Shown one piece after another: positions 43,756 through 52,572 of a stretch of DNA of 64,000 nt. The stretch spans positions 1,736,001 through 1,800,000 of the forward strand of contig NZ_CP040896.1 in the NCBI RefSeq assembly GCF_006337165.1. Direction: 5' to 3'. Source of the DNA: Hymenobacter jejuensis (GTDB lineage: Bacteria > Bacteroidota > Bacteroidia > Cytophagales > Hymenobacteraceae). Below the pieces are notes generated by a model. That model was not told the DNA's origin. It worked only from the letters and a program-made list of their open reading frames with translations, and did no database searches. How positions within the stretch are numbered: position 1 is the first letter of the stretch; every line of letters starts with the position of its first letter. Made by a program: the position numbers and the translations under genes.

Positions 43756-44643
43756 ATGAAACAGAAGACAAATTACCCGTTGTGCAGCCGATGGATTGCG
43801 CTGGCGCTTGGGCTACTGAGTGGCTTCCTGCCAGGCTGTGCCAATCTGGAAGCCGTGCGCGAGTTTGCCAAAACCTCCGCGGCCACAGCTGATTATCAGC
43901 AGATTGTAACAGATTATGTAGGCTCCCCGGCTCGACAGAAGCTCTATCAGCCAGCCCGGTTTGCCTCTACCCTCGACGAAATAACCCGCGCTCGTACCGC
44001 CCAGCAGGCCCGATTGGAAGGCGCCCAAACGGTGCTAGTGCAATACATGAGCGCCTTGGGCGATTTGGCGGCCGATGACCTTCCCGCGGTCGATGCGGAA
44101 TTGGAAGGCCTTTCCGGCGCTCTTACCGATGCGAAGTTTATCGGTGAGGGCGACCGGGCAATCAGCACTGAAACCGCAACTGCCGCCGGCACCATCGCGA
44201 AAGTGCTGCTGCGGGCGGCGGCCGATCATTGGCGACAGCGCCAGATACGAACCATTGTGGAGCAAACCGACGCCAGCCTGCAAACCGTAGTCAAGGGCTT
44301 GCAAACTATTGTTCTCAAGGATTTTAGCCTGTCACTCGATCAGGATTCGGTTGCCGTCGAGAAGTATTTCGGGAAAATAAAAGCGGCTGCTGGCACGCTT
44401 TCCGACCCCGATGCGGTGCAGTCACTCGCCCGCGTGGTGGAAGTAGACCACATGGCCCGGATCCGGGCACGCCGCGTGAAGCTGCAGACCTATGCCCAAG
44501 TTCTCGATCAGATAGGCAAGGGCCACGCCGAGCTGCGGCGCAACGTGGGCCAGCTTAAAGGCAAAGCCTTGAGCCAACGGATGAAGCTATACGCGCAAGA
44601 CCTGCGCAAGCTCTATAAGGCCTTTGCCGAATTGCAGTCTTAA
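43756..44643 (+). CDS. Helical lipoprotein, unknown (triad gene 2)
   Basis: 295 residues from MKQKTNYPLCSRWIALALG. The lipobox LPGC gives a lipidated Cys28. The mature protein is predicted mostly helical with heptad-like runs (IRTIVEQTDASLQTVVKGLQ, DHMARIRARRVKLQTYAQVL) and many Arg/Lys near the end, suggesting a coiled coil. No family recognised. The open frame begins earlier (43657) overlapping gene 1, but the signal peptide fixes the start at 43756. Confidence 0.7.
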   Translation: MKQKTNYPLCSRWIALALGLLSGFLPGCANLEAVREFAKTSAATADYQQIVTDYVGSPARQKLYQPARFASTLDEITRARTAQQARLEGAQTVLVQYMSALGDLAADDLPAVDAELEGLSGALTDAKFIGEGDRAISTETATAAGTIAKVLLRAAADHWRQRQIRTIVEQTDASLQTVVKGLQTIVLKDFSLSLDQDSVAVEKYFGKIKAAAGTLSDPDAVQSLARVVEVDHMARIRARRVKLQTYAQVLDQIGKGHAELRRNVGQLKGKALSQRMKLYAQDLRKLYKAFAELQS

Positions 44644-44661
44644 CCCCAAAACCCAGTAGCT

Positions 44662-45081
44662 ATGCCTATTTCAGCAGACCAGGCCCGCGACCTGGCCAAA
44701 GCATTTCTCGACGTTTCGCACCAACTGGGTGTGTTCCGATTTGCCAATTGGGCCAGCCTGACTCCAGCCCAAAGGCAACGCATCGAAGATACTGAGTGGG
44801 ATTTACTCAACTATTCCAGCAGCCTGGTAACCAGCGCAGTAGGCATTGCACTAGATGATATGCAGCACGACCTCGGTACCATCACGGAGGCTACTGTAAA
44901 AGCCAAGAAAGCAGTCGAAACCATTGATAAAGTCAAGGACATCATCAAAGTCGCGACGGCAGTAGTAGCGCTTGGCGGCGCCATCGTTTCCAAGAATCCG
45001 AAAGCCATTGTGGGCGCCGCCAAAGACCTTTTGGCTACGACCAAAACGCTGGCCAAGAGCCCGGAAGAAGCGCCGGAATAG
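44662..45081 (+). CDS. Small helical protein, unknown (triad gene 3)
   Basis: 139 residues from MPISADQARDLAKAF, starting 18 bp after gene 2, so co-translated. It is helical, with a hydrophobic stretch near residues 92-112 (KVATAVVALGGAIVSKNPKA) too short and interrupted to be certain as a transmembrane helix. No signal peptide. It could be a cytosolic or membrane-associated partner of the other two. No recognisable family. The triad ends at a strong bidirectional hairpin. Confidence 0.65.
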   Translation: MPISADQARDLAKAFLDVSHQLGVFRFANWASLTPAQRQRIEDTEWDLLNYSSSLVTSAVGIALDDMQHDLGTITEATVKAKKAVETIDKVKDIIKVATAVVALGGAIVSKNPKAIVGAAKDLLATTKTLAKSPEEAPE

Positions 45082-45096
45082 ACTGCGTTTTGGGGC

Positions 45097-45153
45097 ATAA
45101 ACAAACTCAAAAGGGCGCCTCTCGGTGAGAAGCGCCCTTTTGAGTTTGTTTAT
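45097..45153. terminator. Bidirectional terminator
   Basis: Perfect 22-bp arms (45097-45118 and 45132-45153) with a 13-base loop between convergent triad gene 3 and the EttA gene. Confidence 0.85.
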
Positions 45154-45161
45154 AAGTGCTT

Positions 45162-46826
45162 CTACTGCAACTTCTTATACCGCACGCGCTTCGGCTCTAC
45201 GTCGCCCAGGCGTTTCTTCTTGGCTTCTTCGTAGTCGGAGAAATTGCCTTCAAACCACGTCACTTCCGAGTCGCCTTCGAAGGCCAGGATGTGCGTCGCC
45301 AAGCGGTCGAGGAACCAGCGATCGTGCGAGATGATGACGGCGCAGCCGGCAAAGTTTTCCAGGGCATCTTCCAAAGCCCGGATCGCGTTGACATCCAGAT
45401 CGTTGGTTGGTTCGTCGAGCAATAGCAGGTTGGCGCCTTGCTTCAGCGTCATGGCCAAGTGCACGCGGTTGCGCTCGCCGCCCGAAAGGCTGCCGACTTT
45501 CTTTTCCTGGTCGCCGCCTGAGAAGTTAAACTTCGACACATAGGCCCGCGAGTTCACGGGCCGGCCGGCCAGCAACATGGTTTCGGTGCCGCCCGTGATG
45601 GTTTCAAACACCGTTTTGTTCGGGTCGAGGGTTTCGTGCTGCTGATCGACGTAAGCCGTTTGCACCGTGCCACCGACTTCGAACGTACCGGCATCGGGCT
45701 TCAGTTGGTTGGTAATCAGGCGGAACAACGTGGACTTACCCGCGCCGTTGGGCCCGATGATGCCCACAATACCGCCCTGCGGCAGCGAAAAGGACAAATC
45801 TTCGAACAACAGCTTGTCGCCGAATCCTTTTTTAAGTCCTTGAGCATCAATCACTTGTCCACCAAGGCGTGGGCCGTCTGGAATGAACAATTCCAACTTC
45901 TGCTCCTTCTCCTTGGCGTCTTCATTCACCATCTTGTCGTAGCCGGCCACGCGTGCCTTGCTCTTGGCTTGGCGCGCTTTGGGCGACATGCGCACCCATT
46001 CCAGCTCGCGCTGCAACGTTTTCTGACGCTTGCTCTCGGTCTTTTCTTCCAGCGCCAAGCGGTTGGCCTTCTGCTCGAGCCACGACGAATAGTTGCCTTT
46101 CCACGGAATGCCTTCGCCGCGGTCCAATTCCAGAATCCAGCCGGCTACGTTGTCGAGGAAGTAGCGGTCGTGGGTTACGGCAATGACGGTGCCTTTGTAC
46201 TGCTGCAAGTGCTGCTCCAGCCACAACACCGATTCGGCGTCGAGGTGGTTGGTGGGCTCATCAAGTAACAGTACGTCAGGCTCTTGCAACAACAACCGGC
46301 ACAAAGCCACGCGGCGCTTTTCACCACCCGACAGGTTACCGACAATGGCTTCGCCGGACGGAGTGCGCAGGGCATCCATAGCGCGCTCCAGCTTGCTGTC
46401 GAGATTCCAGGCGTCGAGCTGGTCGAGGCGCTCCTGCACAGTGCCTTGGCGCTCGAGCAGCTTGTCGAAATCGGCATCCGGGTCGCCGAAGGCTTCGTTG
46501 ATTTCGTCGAATTCCTTCAGCAACGCCACAGTTTCGGCCACGCCCTCCTGCACGATCTCCATCACGGTTTTGGTGGGGTCGAGGTGCGGCTCCTGCTCGA
46601 GGTAGCCCACTGAGTAGCCCGGCGAAAACACGACTTCGCCCTGAAACTGCTTATCGACGCCGGCAATGATTTTCAGCAGCGTCGACTTACCCGAGCCGTT
46701 GAGGCCGAGTACGCCAATTTTGGCGCCGTAGAAAAACGACAGGTAGATATTCTTAAGGACTTGCTTCTGAGGCGGGAAGATTTTGCTCACGCCGGCCATC
46801 GAGAAGATAATGGTCTGATCGCTCAT
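45162..46826 (-). CDS. ettA: Energy-dependent translational throttle protein EttA (ABC-F)
   Basis: 554 residues, two ABC domains with no membrane part. Walker A GLNGSGKST and GPNGAGKST, signatures LSGGEKRRVAL and LSGGERNRVHL, and LLLDEPTNHLD/LLLDEPTNDLD. The inter-domain arm (ALEEKTESKRQKTLQRELEW) and the MSDQTIIFSM start match EttA, which binds the ribosomal E site and gates the first peptide bond according to ATP/ADP. Start ATG at 46826. A 502-bp gap separates it from the next gene. Confidence 0.93.
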   Translation of the reverse strand: MSDQTIIFSMAGVSKIFPPQKQVLKNIYLSFFYGAKIGVLGLNGSGKSTLLKIIAGVDKQFQGEVVFSPGYSVGYLEQEPHLDPTKTVMEIVQEGVAETVALLKEFDEINEAFGDPDADFDKLLERQGTVQERLDQLDAWNLDSKLERAMDALRTPSGEAIVGNLSGGEKRRVALCRLLLQEPDVLLLDEPTNHLDAESVLWLEQHLQQYKGTVIAVTHDRYFLDNVAGWILELDRGEGIPWKGNYSSWLEQKANRLALEEKTESKRQKTLQRELEWVRMSPKARQAKSKARVAGYDKMVNEDAKEKEQKLELFIPDGPRLGGQVIDAQGLKKGFGDKLLFEDLSFSLPQGGIVGIIGPNGAGKSTLFRLITNQLKPDAGTFEVGGTVQTAYVDQQHETLDPNKTVFETITGGTETMLLAGRPVNSRAYVSKFNFSGGDQEKKVGSLSGGERNRVHLAMTLKQGANLLLLDEPTNDLDVNAIRALEDALENFAGCAVIISHDRWFLDRLATHILAFEGDSEVTWFEGNFSDYEEAKKKRLGDVEPKRVRYKKLQ

Positions 46827-47327
46827 AGGGAAGGGTAAAAGGTGGTTTTGGTGAGGTGTAAGGAGGCGGCGCTGCAGCCGGCGGCAAGGTAAAGCAGTCT
46901 ATAAAGCAGTCTATTGGAAAGTCAGAAACTCTGGGTGGCGGGCTGCGCACGCGCTGCGCATTTGCATCTTTGCCCAGAGACTATATTTTGCGTCTTGATC
47001 GTTCGTATTCTAGGTTAGAGCTTACCGTATTGTCAATCTGTCATTTCTAACAATTTTCCACTTTTAACCCAACTCCTTCGCGGGCTTCTGCATAACCGAG
47101 CGGGCCTGCCGTCCGTAGCCTAATCCGTTAACCAACTCTTTCCCAGAAAGCTCAATCGCAAGGCCGCCCGACCCTGCCCCGACCAAAGGTAGGCAGCTTG
47201 GGCTGGTTTCCGGAGCCCGCCGAGGATCGGGCCACGCAGCGAATTTCCGCTGCAAAACGTAAACTTGCACTAGGTTTTCTTCCTTTACAACCATTTCGCC
47301 ACCTATTCCTCCCGCCCTATCTTAACT
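46827..47327. other. 501-bp intergenic region between divergent genes
   Basis: Between EttA (-) and the DUF349 gene (+), so it holds both promoters. It includes a 12-bp tandem repeat TAAAGCAGTCTA (46890-46901 and 46902-46913). A possible 76-codon ORF on the minus strand (47064-47294) has no start context or family support. No tRNA, RNase P or tmRNA signature was seen. Confidence 0.5.
46890..46913. repeat. 12-bp tandem repeat
   Basis: TAAAGCAGTCTA twice in direct tandem between divergent ettA and DUF349 genes. Could be slippage or a regulatory repeat; no further evidence. Confidence 0.7.
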
Positions 47328-48635
47328 ATGGAACAAACTGACCACTTGCTGGCCGAAGCCCGCCGTTATGGCTACATCGAGGGCGACCAGGTGTGGCTTC
47401 GCCCGTTTATGGACTTGCCCGCGCGGCAGGTTGGGCAAGTAAAAGAATCGGAAGAAGCTTCGCTGCGCTATTTTGCACAGCGTTTTGAAGTATTTCGGGG
47501 CAAAGTAGAAGAGCTGCTCACCAAGATCGAGGAGTCGGAGAACAAAGGCTCCTTTTTGATGAAGGCCCTGCATCTGAAAGAGCAGATTGCCGCCTACGAC
47601 GGCCTCGGCGACTTCGAGAGCCTGCACCGCCGCCTCACTGAAGCCGAAGAATCCATCAAGGTTACCATTGCCCGTAACCGCGAGAAAAACCTGGCCACCA
47701 AGATCAGCCTGATTCAGGAAGTCGAGGCGCTGCAACACACGATTGATTGGCAGACTGCCACCGAGCAACTCAAGGAACTGCGCCAGACCTGGATCAAAAC
47801 CGGGCCGGTTGACAAGCAGCTTACTGAGGAGCTCGAAACGCGCCTGCGCGTAGCCATCGACCACTTTATGGTGAAGAAGAAAGATTTCTTCGCCGACAAG
47901 AAGGCTATGGCTAACCGTGTGTTAGACAAGTACATGGATCTGATTCGGCAGTCGGAATCGCTGCAGAACTCCGAGGACTTTGAAGGCACCACCAAGAAGC
48001 TCAAGCAGTTGCAGCAGGACTGGAAAGAGGTAGGTGGCTCGCTGCCCCGCAAGCAAGCCAACGACCTCTGGACGCGCTTTCGGGCGGCGCACAACCACTT
48101 TTTCGAGCGCCTGAAAGAGCACATCAGCACCAAGCGCGTCGAGAGCAGCCGCGACACCCAGATGGAGGACAATCTGTCGCGGAAACGGGCGCTCGTAGCC
48201 GAAGCCGAAGCCCTGCTCAACCGGCCCATGTCGGAAGCGGTAGCGAAGGCCAAGGAACTGCAAATGGCCTGGAAAAAAGTCGGGCCCGTGCGCGGCGAAG
48301 AATCGGATCGGGTGTGGGAGCAATTCCTGCTAGCCTGCGATAAAATATTCGAACTCAGCTCGTTAGAGCATTTTATTCGCAAGCGCCAGCCTACCGGCAG
48401 CGAGCCGGGCACGCCCGAAGACCAGGTAAACGTGCGTGTGCAAGCCCTCCGCGATTTCATCAAGTACGACCGGCAGGAACAGGAAGCGCTAGAGGACAAC
48501 TTGGGCAAACTAAGCTCCTCACCCGGCAACGACGCCTTCCGAACTATGCTTCAGGGCAAGATCAGGGCGTTTGAGCGGAAAATTCGTACCAAAAACGAAC
48601 TGATTGAAATGTTACGCAAGCGCTTAGTTGCGTAG
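47328..48635 (+). CDS. DUF349 domain protein
   Basis: 435 residues, highly charged and almost entirely helical. DUF349 repeats are visible: QLKELRQTWIKTGPVDKQL, KLKQLQQDWKEVGGSLPRK, AKELQMAWKKVGPVRGEE, each with the W-K-x-G pattern. Long coiled coils are expected. E. coli YicR-like and Bacteroidota homologues have no proven role, though DUF349 proteins associate with RNA-related functions (uncertain). Cytosolic, monocistronic. Confidence 0.88.
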   Translation: MEQTDHLLAEARRYGYIEGDQVWLRPFMDLPARQVGQVKESEEASLRYFAQRFEVFRGKVEELLTKIEESENKGSFLMKALHLKEQIAAYDGLGDFESLHRRLTEAEESIKVTIARNREKNLATKISLIQEVEALQHTIDWQTATEQLKELRQTWIKTGPVDKQLTEELETRLRVAIDHFMVKKKDFFADKKAMANRVLDKYMDLIRQSESLQNSEDFEGTTKKLKQLQQDWKEVGGSLPRKQANDLWTRFRAAHNHFFERLKEHISTKRVESSRDTQMEDNLSRKRALVAEAEALLNRPMSEAVAKAKELQMAWKKVGPVRGEESDRVWEQFLLACDKIFELSSLEHFIRKRQPTGSEPGTPEDQVNVRVQALRDFIKYDRQEQEALEDNLGKLSSSPGNDAFRTMLQGKIRAFERKIRTKNELIEMLRKRLVA

Positions 48636-48770
48636 CCCAACCTTCATTTGTATTTTACGTTGTCCTGCTGAAGCAACTATAACCTTGCCGCTGTGTCATA
48701 CTGAGCCTCGGCCGGATTATTGCTTGCTAGATTATACTTTTGCCAACCTTTTTTTGTAGCACACACGACT

Positions 48771-48992
48771 ATGTATTGGACGCTGGAACTTGCTTCGTAT
48801 CTGGAAGACGCCCCCTGGCCTGCCACCAAGGATGAATTGATCGACTACTCTATCCGTTCGGGCGCCCCGATGGAAGTTGTCGAAAACCTGCAGGCGTTGG
48901 AAGATGACGGCCAGCCCTACGAAAACATCGAGGAAGTATGGCCGGACTACCCGACCAAAGAAGACTTCATGTTCAACGAGGACGAATATTGA
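48771..48992 (+). CDS. DUF2795 domain protein
   Basis: 73 residues from MYWTLELASYLEDAPWPATK. The DUF2795 core (DELIDYSIRSGAPMEVVENL) and acidic C-terminus ending MFNEDEY match a small conserved Bacteroidota family. A TACTTTTG element (TAnnTTTG type) lies at 48736-48743. The upstream Met at 48720 is rejected because the conserved start is MYWTLE. Cytosolic; function unknown, possibly nucleic-acid associated, but there is no direct evidence. Confidence 0.85.
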   Translation: MYWTLELASYLEDAPWPATKDELIDYSIRSGAPMEVVENLQALEDDGQPYENIEEVWPDYPTKEDFMFNEDEY

Positions 48993-49071
48993 GTTGTAGA
49001 CGTGAGAAGTCAGACATGAGCCGTGCGATGTCGTTCTGCTGGACTATAGTTTGAACGAGCTCGCATTTCGC

Positions 49072-49812
49072 ATGGCTACTCTCTCACCTCTTGAGGTTGA
49101 AAATTTGGTTGCGGGGTATGAACAGCGCGTTCTGCTCCGCAACCTTTTTTTTGCGGTGCCTGAGCCGGCATTTGTAGCCATCGTCGGGCACAACGGGTGC
49201 GGCAAAACCACGCTTTTCCGAGCCCTTACCGGGCGTTTGCCCTACGAAGGCACCGTAAGAATAACGGGCCGGGACTTGCGTACGGTGCGGCGCCCTGCCG
49301 AAACGGGCCTACTGGCGTACTTGCCGCAACGCAGCAGCGTGGGCTTTCCCATTACGGTGCGGGAACTGGTTGTGATGGGGCGCTTTCGGCACCACCGTTT
49401 TCTAAGCACTTATAAATCTGATGATTACGCATTAGCAGAAGAGGCGTTAGAGCGCGTCGGGGCGGCCCACTTGATCGACCAGGACTTTACTCTGCTTTCC
49501 GGCGGCGAGCAACAATTGGTGTGGCTGGCTCAGTTAGCCCTGCAGGATGCTAGCCTGTACCTGCTCGACGAACCCACCCAGCAACTCGATGTGTACTACC
49601 GCAGGCGCGTTTTCGACCTGCTGCAAACTTGGGTGCAGGAGCAGCGCAAAACCGTCCTGTGCATCACCCACGACCTTGAAAACTTATCCAGTCTGCCCGG
49701 GTACCTGCTGAATCTTTCGCAGCCGCAGCCGCAATTGGAAACCTTATCGCCTACGACCGTACAGGCCGCCCGTTCCTTCTTGGAAAGCGAAGAGAGCCTG
49801 CCGCGCCACTAA
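49072..49812 (+). CDS. ABC transporter ATP-binding protein (FecE/iron-complex-like)
   Basis: 246 residues from MATLSPLEVENLV (an upstream TTG at 49051 is possible). Walker A GHNGCGKTT, Q-loop LPQRSSVGFP, signature LLSGGEQQLVWLAQ, Walker B LYLLDEPTQQLD and the H-loop in CITHDLE are all present. The layout resembles ATPases of iron-siderophore or cobalamin importers. No permease or binding-protein gene is adjacent, so it is isolated; its partner is elsewhere. Function limited to ATPase of an importer of unknown substrate. Confidence 0.85.
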   Translation: MATLSPLEVENLVAGYEQRVLLRNLFFAVPEPAFVAIVGHNGCGKTTLFRALTGRLPYEGTVRITGRDLRTVRRPAETGLLAYLPQRSSVGFPITVRELVVMGRFRHHRFLSTYKSDDYALAEEALERVGAAHLIDQDFTLLSGGEQQLVWLAQLALQDASLYLLDEPTQQLDVYYRRRVFDLLQTWVQEQRKTVLCITHDLENLSSLPGYLLNLSQPQPQLETLSPTTVQAARSFLESEESLPRH

Positions 49813-49895
49813 GTTTAGGCACTTATTCACTACTACTCCGTTGGAAGGCCATTGCGCAACTACTTGGCAATAAGACAGTTACACAATGGATACAT

Positions 49896-50420
49896 TTAAG
49901 CTTCTACCGCGCCGGTAACTGGCTTTTCCAAGCGTAACAACACCAGCGGCTGCCGCGGTACGCCCGCATTGTGATCGGTAGGAAACGGTTCGGGCTGACC
50001 AATGCGCTGGAAGCCGTGCCGCTCGTACCACGCCAGCAAATCGGGGCGGGCCTCTAGCACAGTCATCGTCAGAAATTGGCAGCCTTGCTGGCGTGCAAAA
50101 TCGTTAGCGGCCCCCAAAAGTTGGCGCCCGAGGCCCTGCGCCTGCCGCGCCGGCGACACGGCCAGCATGCCCACATACAGCCGCGTACCCTGAGGCTGCA
50201 CGTACACGCAGCCCACCAGCTCGTCGGCGTGCAGCAGGGTTAAAATGGTGCCGGTTCGCAGGAGTTCAGTCAGGGATGCTGCATCGGTCCGGGGGCCATC
50301 CAGCAAGTGCCCTTCGGACGTCCAGCCGGCCTCCGTGCCTCGGTAAGCCTGATTTATTAAGGATACCAAGGCCGGAATATCCGCAACTGTTGCAGGGCGT
50401 GTGAAGAACGGGACAGTCAT
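49896..50420 (-). CDS. GNAT family N-acetyltransferase
   Basis: 174 residues from MTVPFFTRPATVADIPALVS. GNAT motif A is visible in VSPARQAQGLGRQLLGAAND (Q/RxxGxG/A acetyl-CoA loop), and motif B in WYERHGFQRIGQP. Cytosolic. It transfers an acetyl group to an amine on an unidentified acceptor. Monocistronic between the ABC ATPase and crtY. Confidence 0.88.
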   Translation of the reverse strand: MTVPFFTRPATVADIPALVSLINQAYRGTEAGWTSEGHLLDGPRTDAASLTELLRTGTILTLLHADELVGCVYVQPQGTRLYVGMLAVSPARQAQGLGRQLLGAANDFARQQGCQFLTMTVLEARPDLLAWYERHGFQRIGQPEPFPTDHNAGVPRQPLVLLRLEKPVTGAVEA

Positions 50421-50511
50421 GAGAGTAATAGCAACAGGTCAGGAAACAAAAACGCGGATGATAGCAGCAAAGGCGCAAAATTACAATGTGATTCGCGCCT
50501 TTGTTGCTTAC

Positions 50512-51684
50512 TCATAGCTTGCGCTGCCCCGGCCGGCCGCGCAGCACGTGCCCAATGGATCGCAGAAAAGGCCAAGGTGTGACAGAGTTCATAACCTGCA
50601 GATTTTCAGCCCACGACGTGCGCTCATCCAGAAAATCCAGAATGCGCTCGACGGGGTTGCGCGCAAACAACTCCGTAAAAAGGTCGCGCGTCGTTTCTCC
50701 GCGGCGCTGCATGATATCGAGCAACAGCGTATCAAACAGCCGAAATTGCCACCGGTCGCCTGTGGGGTCGGCGGGCGGCGCGCCGGTAGCTGCCAGTGCC
50801 GCCACCAGCCGTGCCGAATGCTCCTGAATGCGCTTGAAGGCGTAGCCCGTGCTGGGTTTCGCACGGCCGGCCCGTGTACCCAAATTGATGATATGGGCGC
50901 CCGAAGTAGCCGGCAGCGGGTGATCGGTCATCGGGATTGCGCCGATCTCTTCGGCCTCGATCCGATACTGCTCTAAGCCCAGCGTATCACGCAGGTATTT
51001 TTTTATAAATACTTCATAATCACACTTTTGAAGAATACTGCCTGAAAACAAGGTGTACTCCACTAAAGCTCGGCGCTTACTAAATGGCAGCACATACATA
51101 AACCGCGCTTCTTGCTCCTGCGCACCCCGAAAATCCATAAACTCAACCGTGGTCGGATCGAATACATCGCGGTCTGTCTCAATCTCCCAGCCTACAAAAT
51201 GCTGCAGCAGATAGCGGTATTTATCGGGCCGCCGCGTAATCTCCGGCGGGCGGCTGTCGAAAACATAACGCGCTGAATAACTACGCGTTGCGGTACCAAC
51301 CGATACACCATCAGATGTATTTTCGATGCTTATAACTGTTTCCTGCACAAAGGCAAACTGCGGGTTATCGGCCAGCGCATTGCGGACGAAACGGTAGAAA
51401 TCCAGCCCCCGAATCATCTTGTAGCGGTAGCGCTCCAAGTCGAATACCTTCTCTAGATCTGGGCTGCGAAACGCCAGTTTTTGCCATTCATGCGCCACAA
51501 TACCGTCGAAAGGCGTCGGCGAATCGGCCCAAAACGACCACGTGCGGTCATTTTGGTCTTTGGCCTGCGGCTCAATGATCACTACTCGCTTATCGCGCAG
51601 CCGCGGCTCGCAGCTTAGGTAGTATGCCAAACTCAGGCCCGCCGCACCACCACCGGCCAGCAGGTAATCACAATCGTAGTTCAC
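50512..51684 (-). CDS. crtY: Lycopene beta-cyclase
   Basis: 390 residues from MNYDCDYLLAGGGAAGLSLA, whose GGGAAGLSLA is the dinucleotide-binding motif. DRTWSFW, EYTLFS and GTRAGRAKPSTGYAF match the CrtY type of lycopene cyclase (Bacteroidota and Proteobacteria), not the heterodimeric CrtYcd type. It closes both ends of lycopene to beta-carotene. No other crt gene is adjacent here, consistent with dispersed carotenoid genes. It gives pink-red Hymenobacter pigments their cyclic end groups (inference). Confidence 0.93.
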   Translation of the reverse strand: MNYDCDYLLAGGGAAGLSLAYYLSCEPRLRDKRVVIIEPQAKDQNDRTWSFWADSPTPFDGIVAHEWQKLAFRSPDLEKVFDLERYRYKMIRGLDFYRFVRNALADNPQFAFVQETVISIENTSDGVSVGTATRSYSARYVFDSRPPEITRRPDKYRYLLQHFVGWEIETDRDVFDPTTVEFMDFRGAQEQEARFMYVLPFSKRRALVEYTLFSGSILQKCDYEVFIKKYLRDTLGLEQYRIEAEEIGAIPMTDHPLPATSGAHIINLGTRAGRAKPSTGYAFKRIQEHSARLVAALAATGAPPADPTGDRWQFRLFDTLLLDIMQRRGETTRDLFTELFARNPVERILDFLDERTSWAENLQVMNSVTPWPFLRSIGHVLRGRPGQRKL

Positions 51685-51694
51685 AGCGACAAAA

Positions 51695-51734
51695 AAAGCA
51701 CGCGCCCCGGTATAATGTTCAGGACGCGTGCTTT
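51695..51734 (-). terminator. Terminator after the alpha/beta hydrolase gene
   Basis: AAAGCACGCG (51695-51704) and CGCGTGCTTT (51725-51734) between the minus-strand hydrolase stop and the crtY start; an A run (T run on the minus strand) is at 51691-51697. Confidence 0.75.
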
Positions 51735-51748
51735 GTAGGGCAGATTCG

Positions 51749-52396
51749 TTATACCTGTGCTGAATCAGCAGGCTCGGTTAGGGTGCCGGCCAGATCGCGG
51801 ATCGCATCAAGTACATCCGAATCAAGCTGCGAGCTAAAGTGCTGACGGCCAGCCAATATACTAACGTTGGAATGCAGGCGTTCGACCCACAGGCGCTCGT
51901 TTTCCTGAAACTCCGATGTATAAGGGTCATCGTCGGAAAGCAACACTGTGAGTTTGTTTTTGGGAATCAATTGCCGGGCCGCTTCATAATCGATGGGCGC
52001 ATGAATCCAGTTGAGGATGTCCTGCCACGGGCTATCTACTGAAAACCAGCCCGCTACACACAGTACACCACCAATTAGCGGTGGATTCTTGGAGTATTGC
52101 GCGGCCGCTTGAGCCAGATAGTGCAGAATGGCCAGACAGCCCACGCTGTGCCCCACCAAATACACGTTGCCGTTCAGCTTTTCGGGTGGCAACACCTTGG
52201 CTAAGTGCTCATTGGCTCGCTCGATAACCGGCAAATCCCAAGCCGGCATGTTCAGCAGATGCACTTGATAGTTCGCGTCTGCAGAAGATTCCAACTGTTG
52301 TTTCAACCACGGATACCAGTCGTCGGAAGGCGAACCACCCCACCGCGGAACCACGTACACCTGCTTTGTCTTATTAGCTTGTAAATTTTGTTCCAT
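51749..52396 (-). CDS. RBBP9/YdeN-type alpha/beta hydrolase
   Basis: 215 residues from MEQNLQANKTKQVYVVPRWG. The nucleophile elbow is GHSVG with Ser84; the acid is in LLSDDDPYT and the histidine in AGRQHFSSQ near residue 188. The WGGSPSDDWYPWL start is characteristic of the RBBP9/YdeN (serine hydrolase DUF1749-like) family. The substrate is unknown. Its upstream 176 bp contain a TATCAATATGTTA copy of the dispersed motif. Confidence 0.88.
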   Translation of the reverse strand: MEQNLQANKTKQVYVVPRWGGSPSDDWYPWLKQQLESSADANYQVHLLNMPAWDLPVIERANEHLAKVLPPEKLNGNVYLVGHSVGCLAILHYLAQAAAQYSKNPPLIGGVLCVAGWFSVDSPWQDILNWIHAPIDYEAARQLIPKNKLTVLLSDDDPYTSEFQENERLWVERLHSNVSILAGRQHFSSQLDSDVLDAIRDLAGTLTEPADSAQV

Positions 52397-52519
52397 TACC
52401 TGATCGGTATTTTTTATGTGTAATTATTAATCAATATGTTACACGACAATCAAATTCTTGAAATGCAACTCCTTAAAGATAATGCAAACAAGAGGGTTCA
52501 ACAAATACCAACGAACGCA

Positions 52520-52545
52520 AAAAGCCGGACGCACGTCCGGCTTTT
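52520..52545 (-). terminator. Rho-independent terminator for the LOG-family gene
   Basis: AAAAGCCGGACG and complement around 2 bases, on the 3' side of the minus-strand gene ending at 52573; a run of A (T on the coding strand) flanks it. Confidence 0.85.
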
Positions 52546-52572
52546 CGGTACAGTCGATCTTCAGCAGTATGC

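Noticed and set aside
47064..47294. 76-codon ORF in the ettA/DUF349 gap
   Set aside because: No promoter, no motif and no conserved start; composition looks like non-coding sequence.
49051..49071. Alternative TTG start for the ABC ATPase
   Set aside because: The ATG at 49072 gives the usual short N-terminus before the first beta strand.
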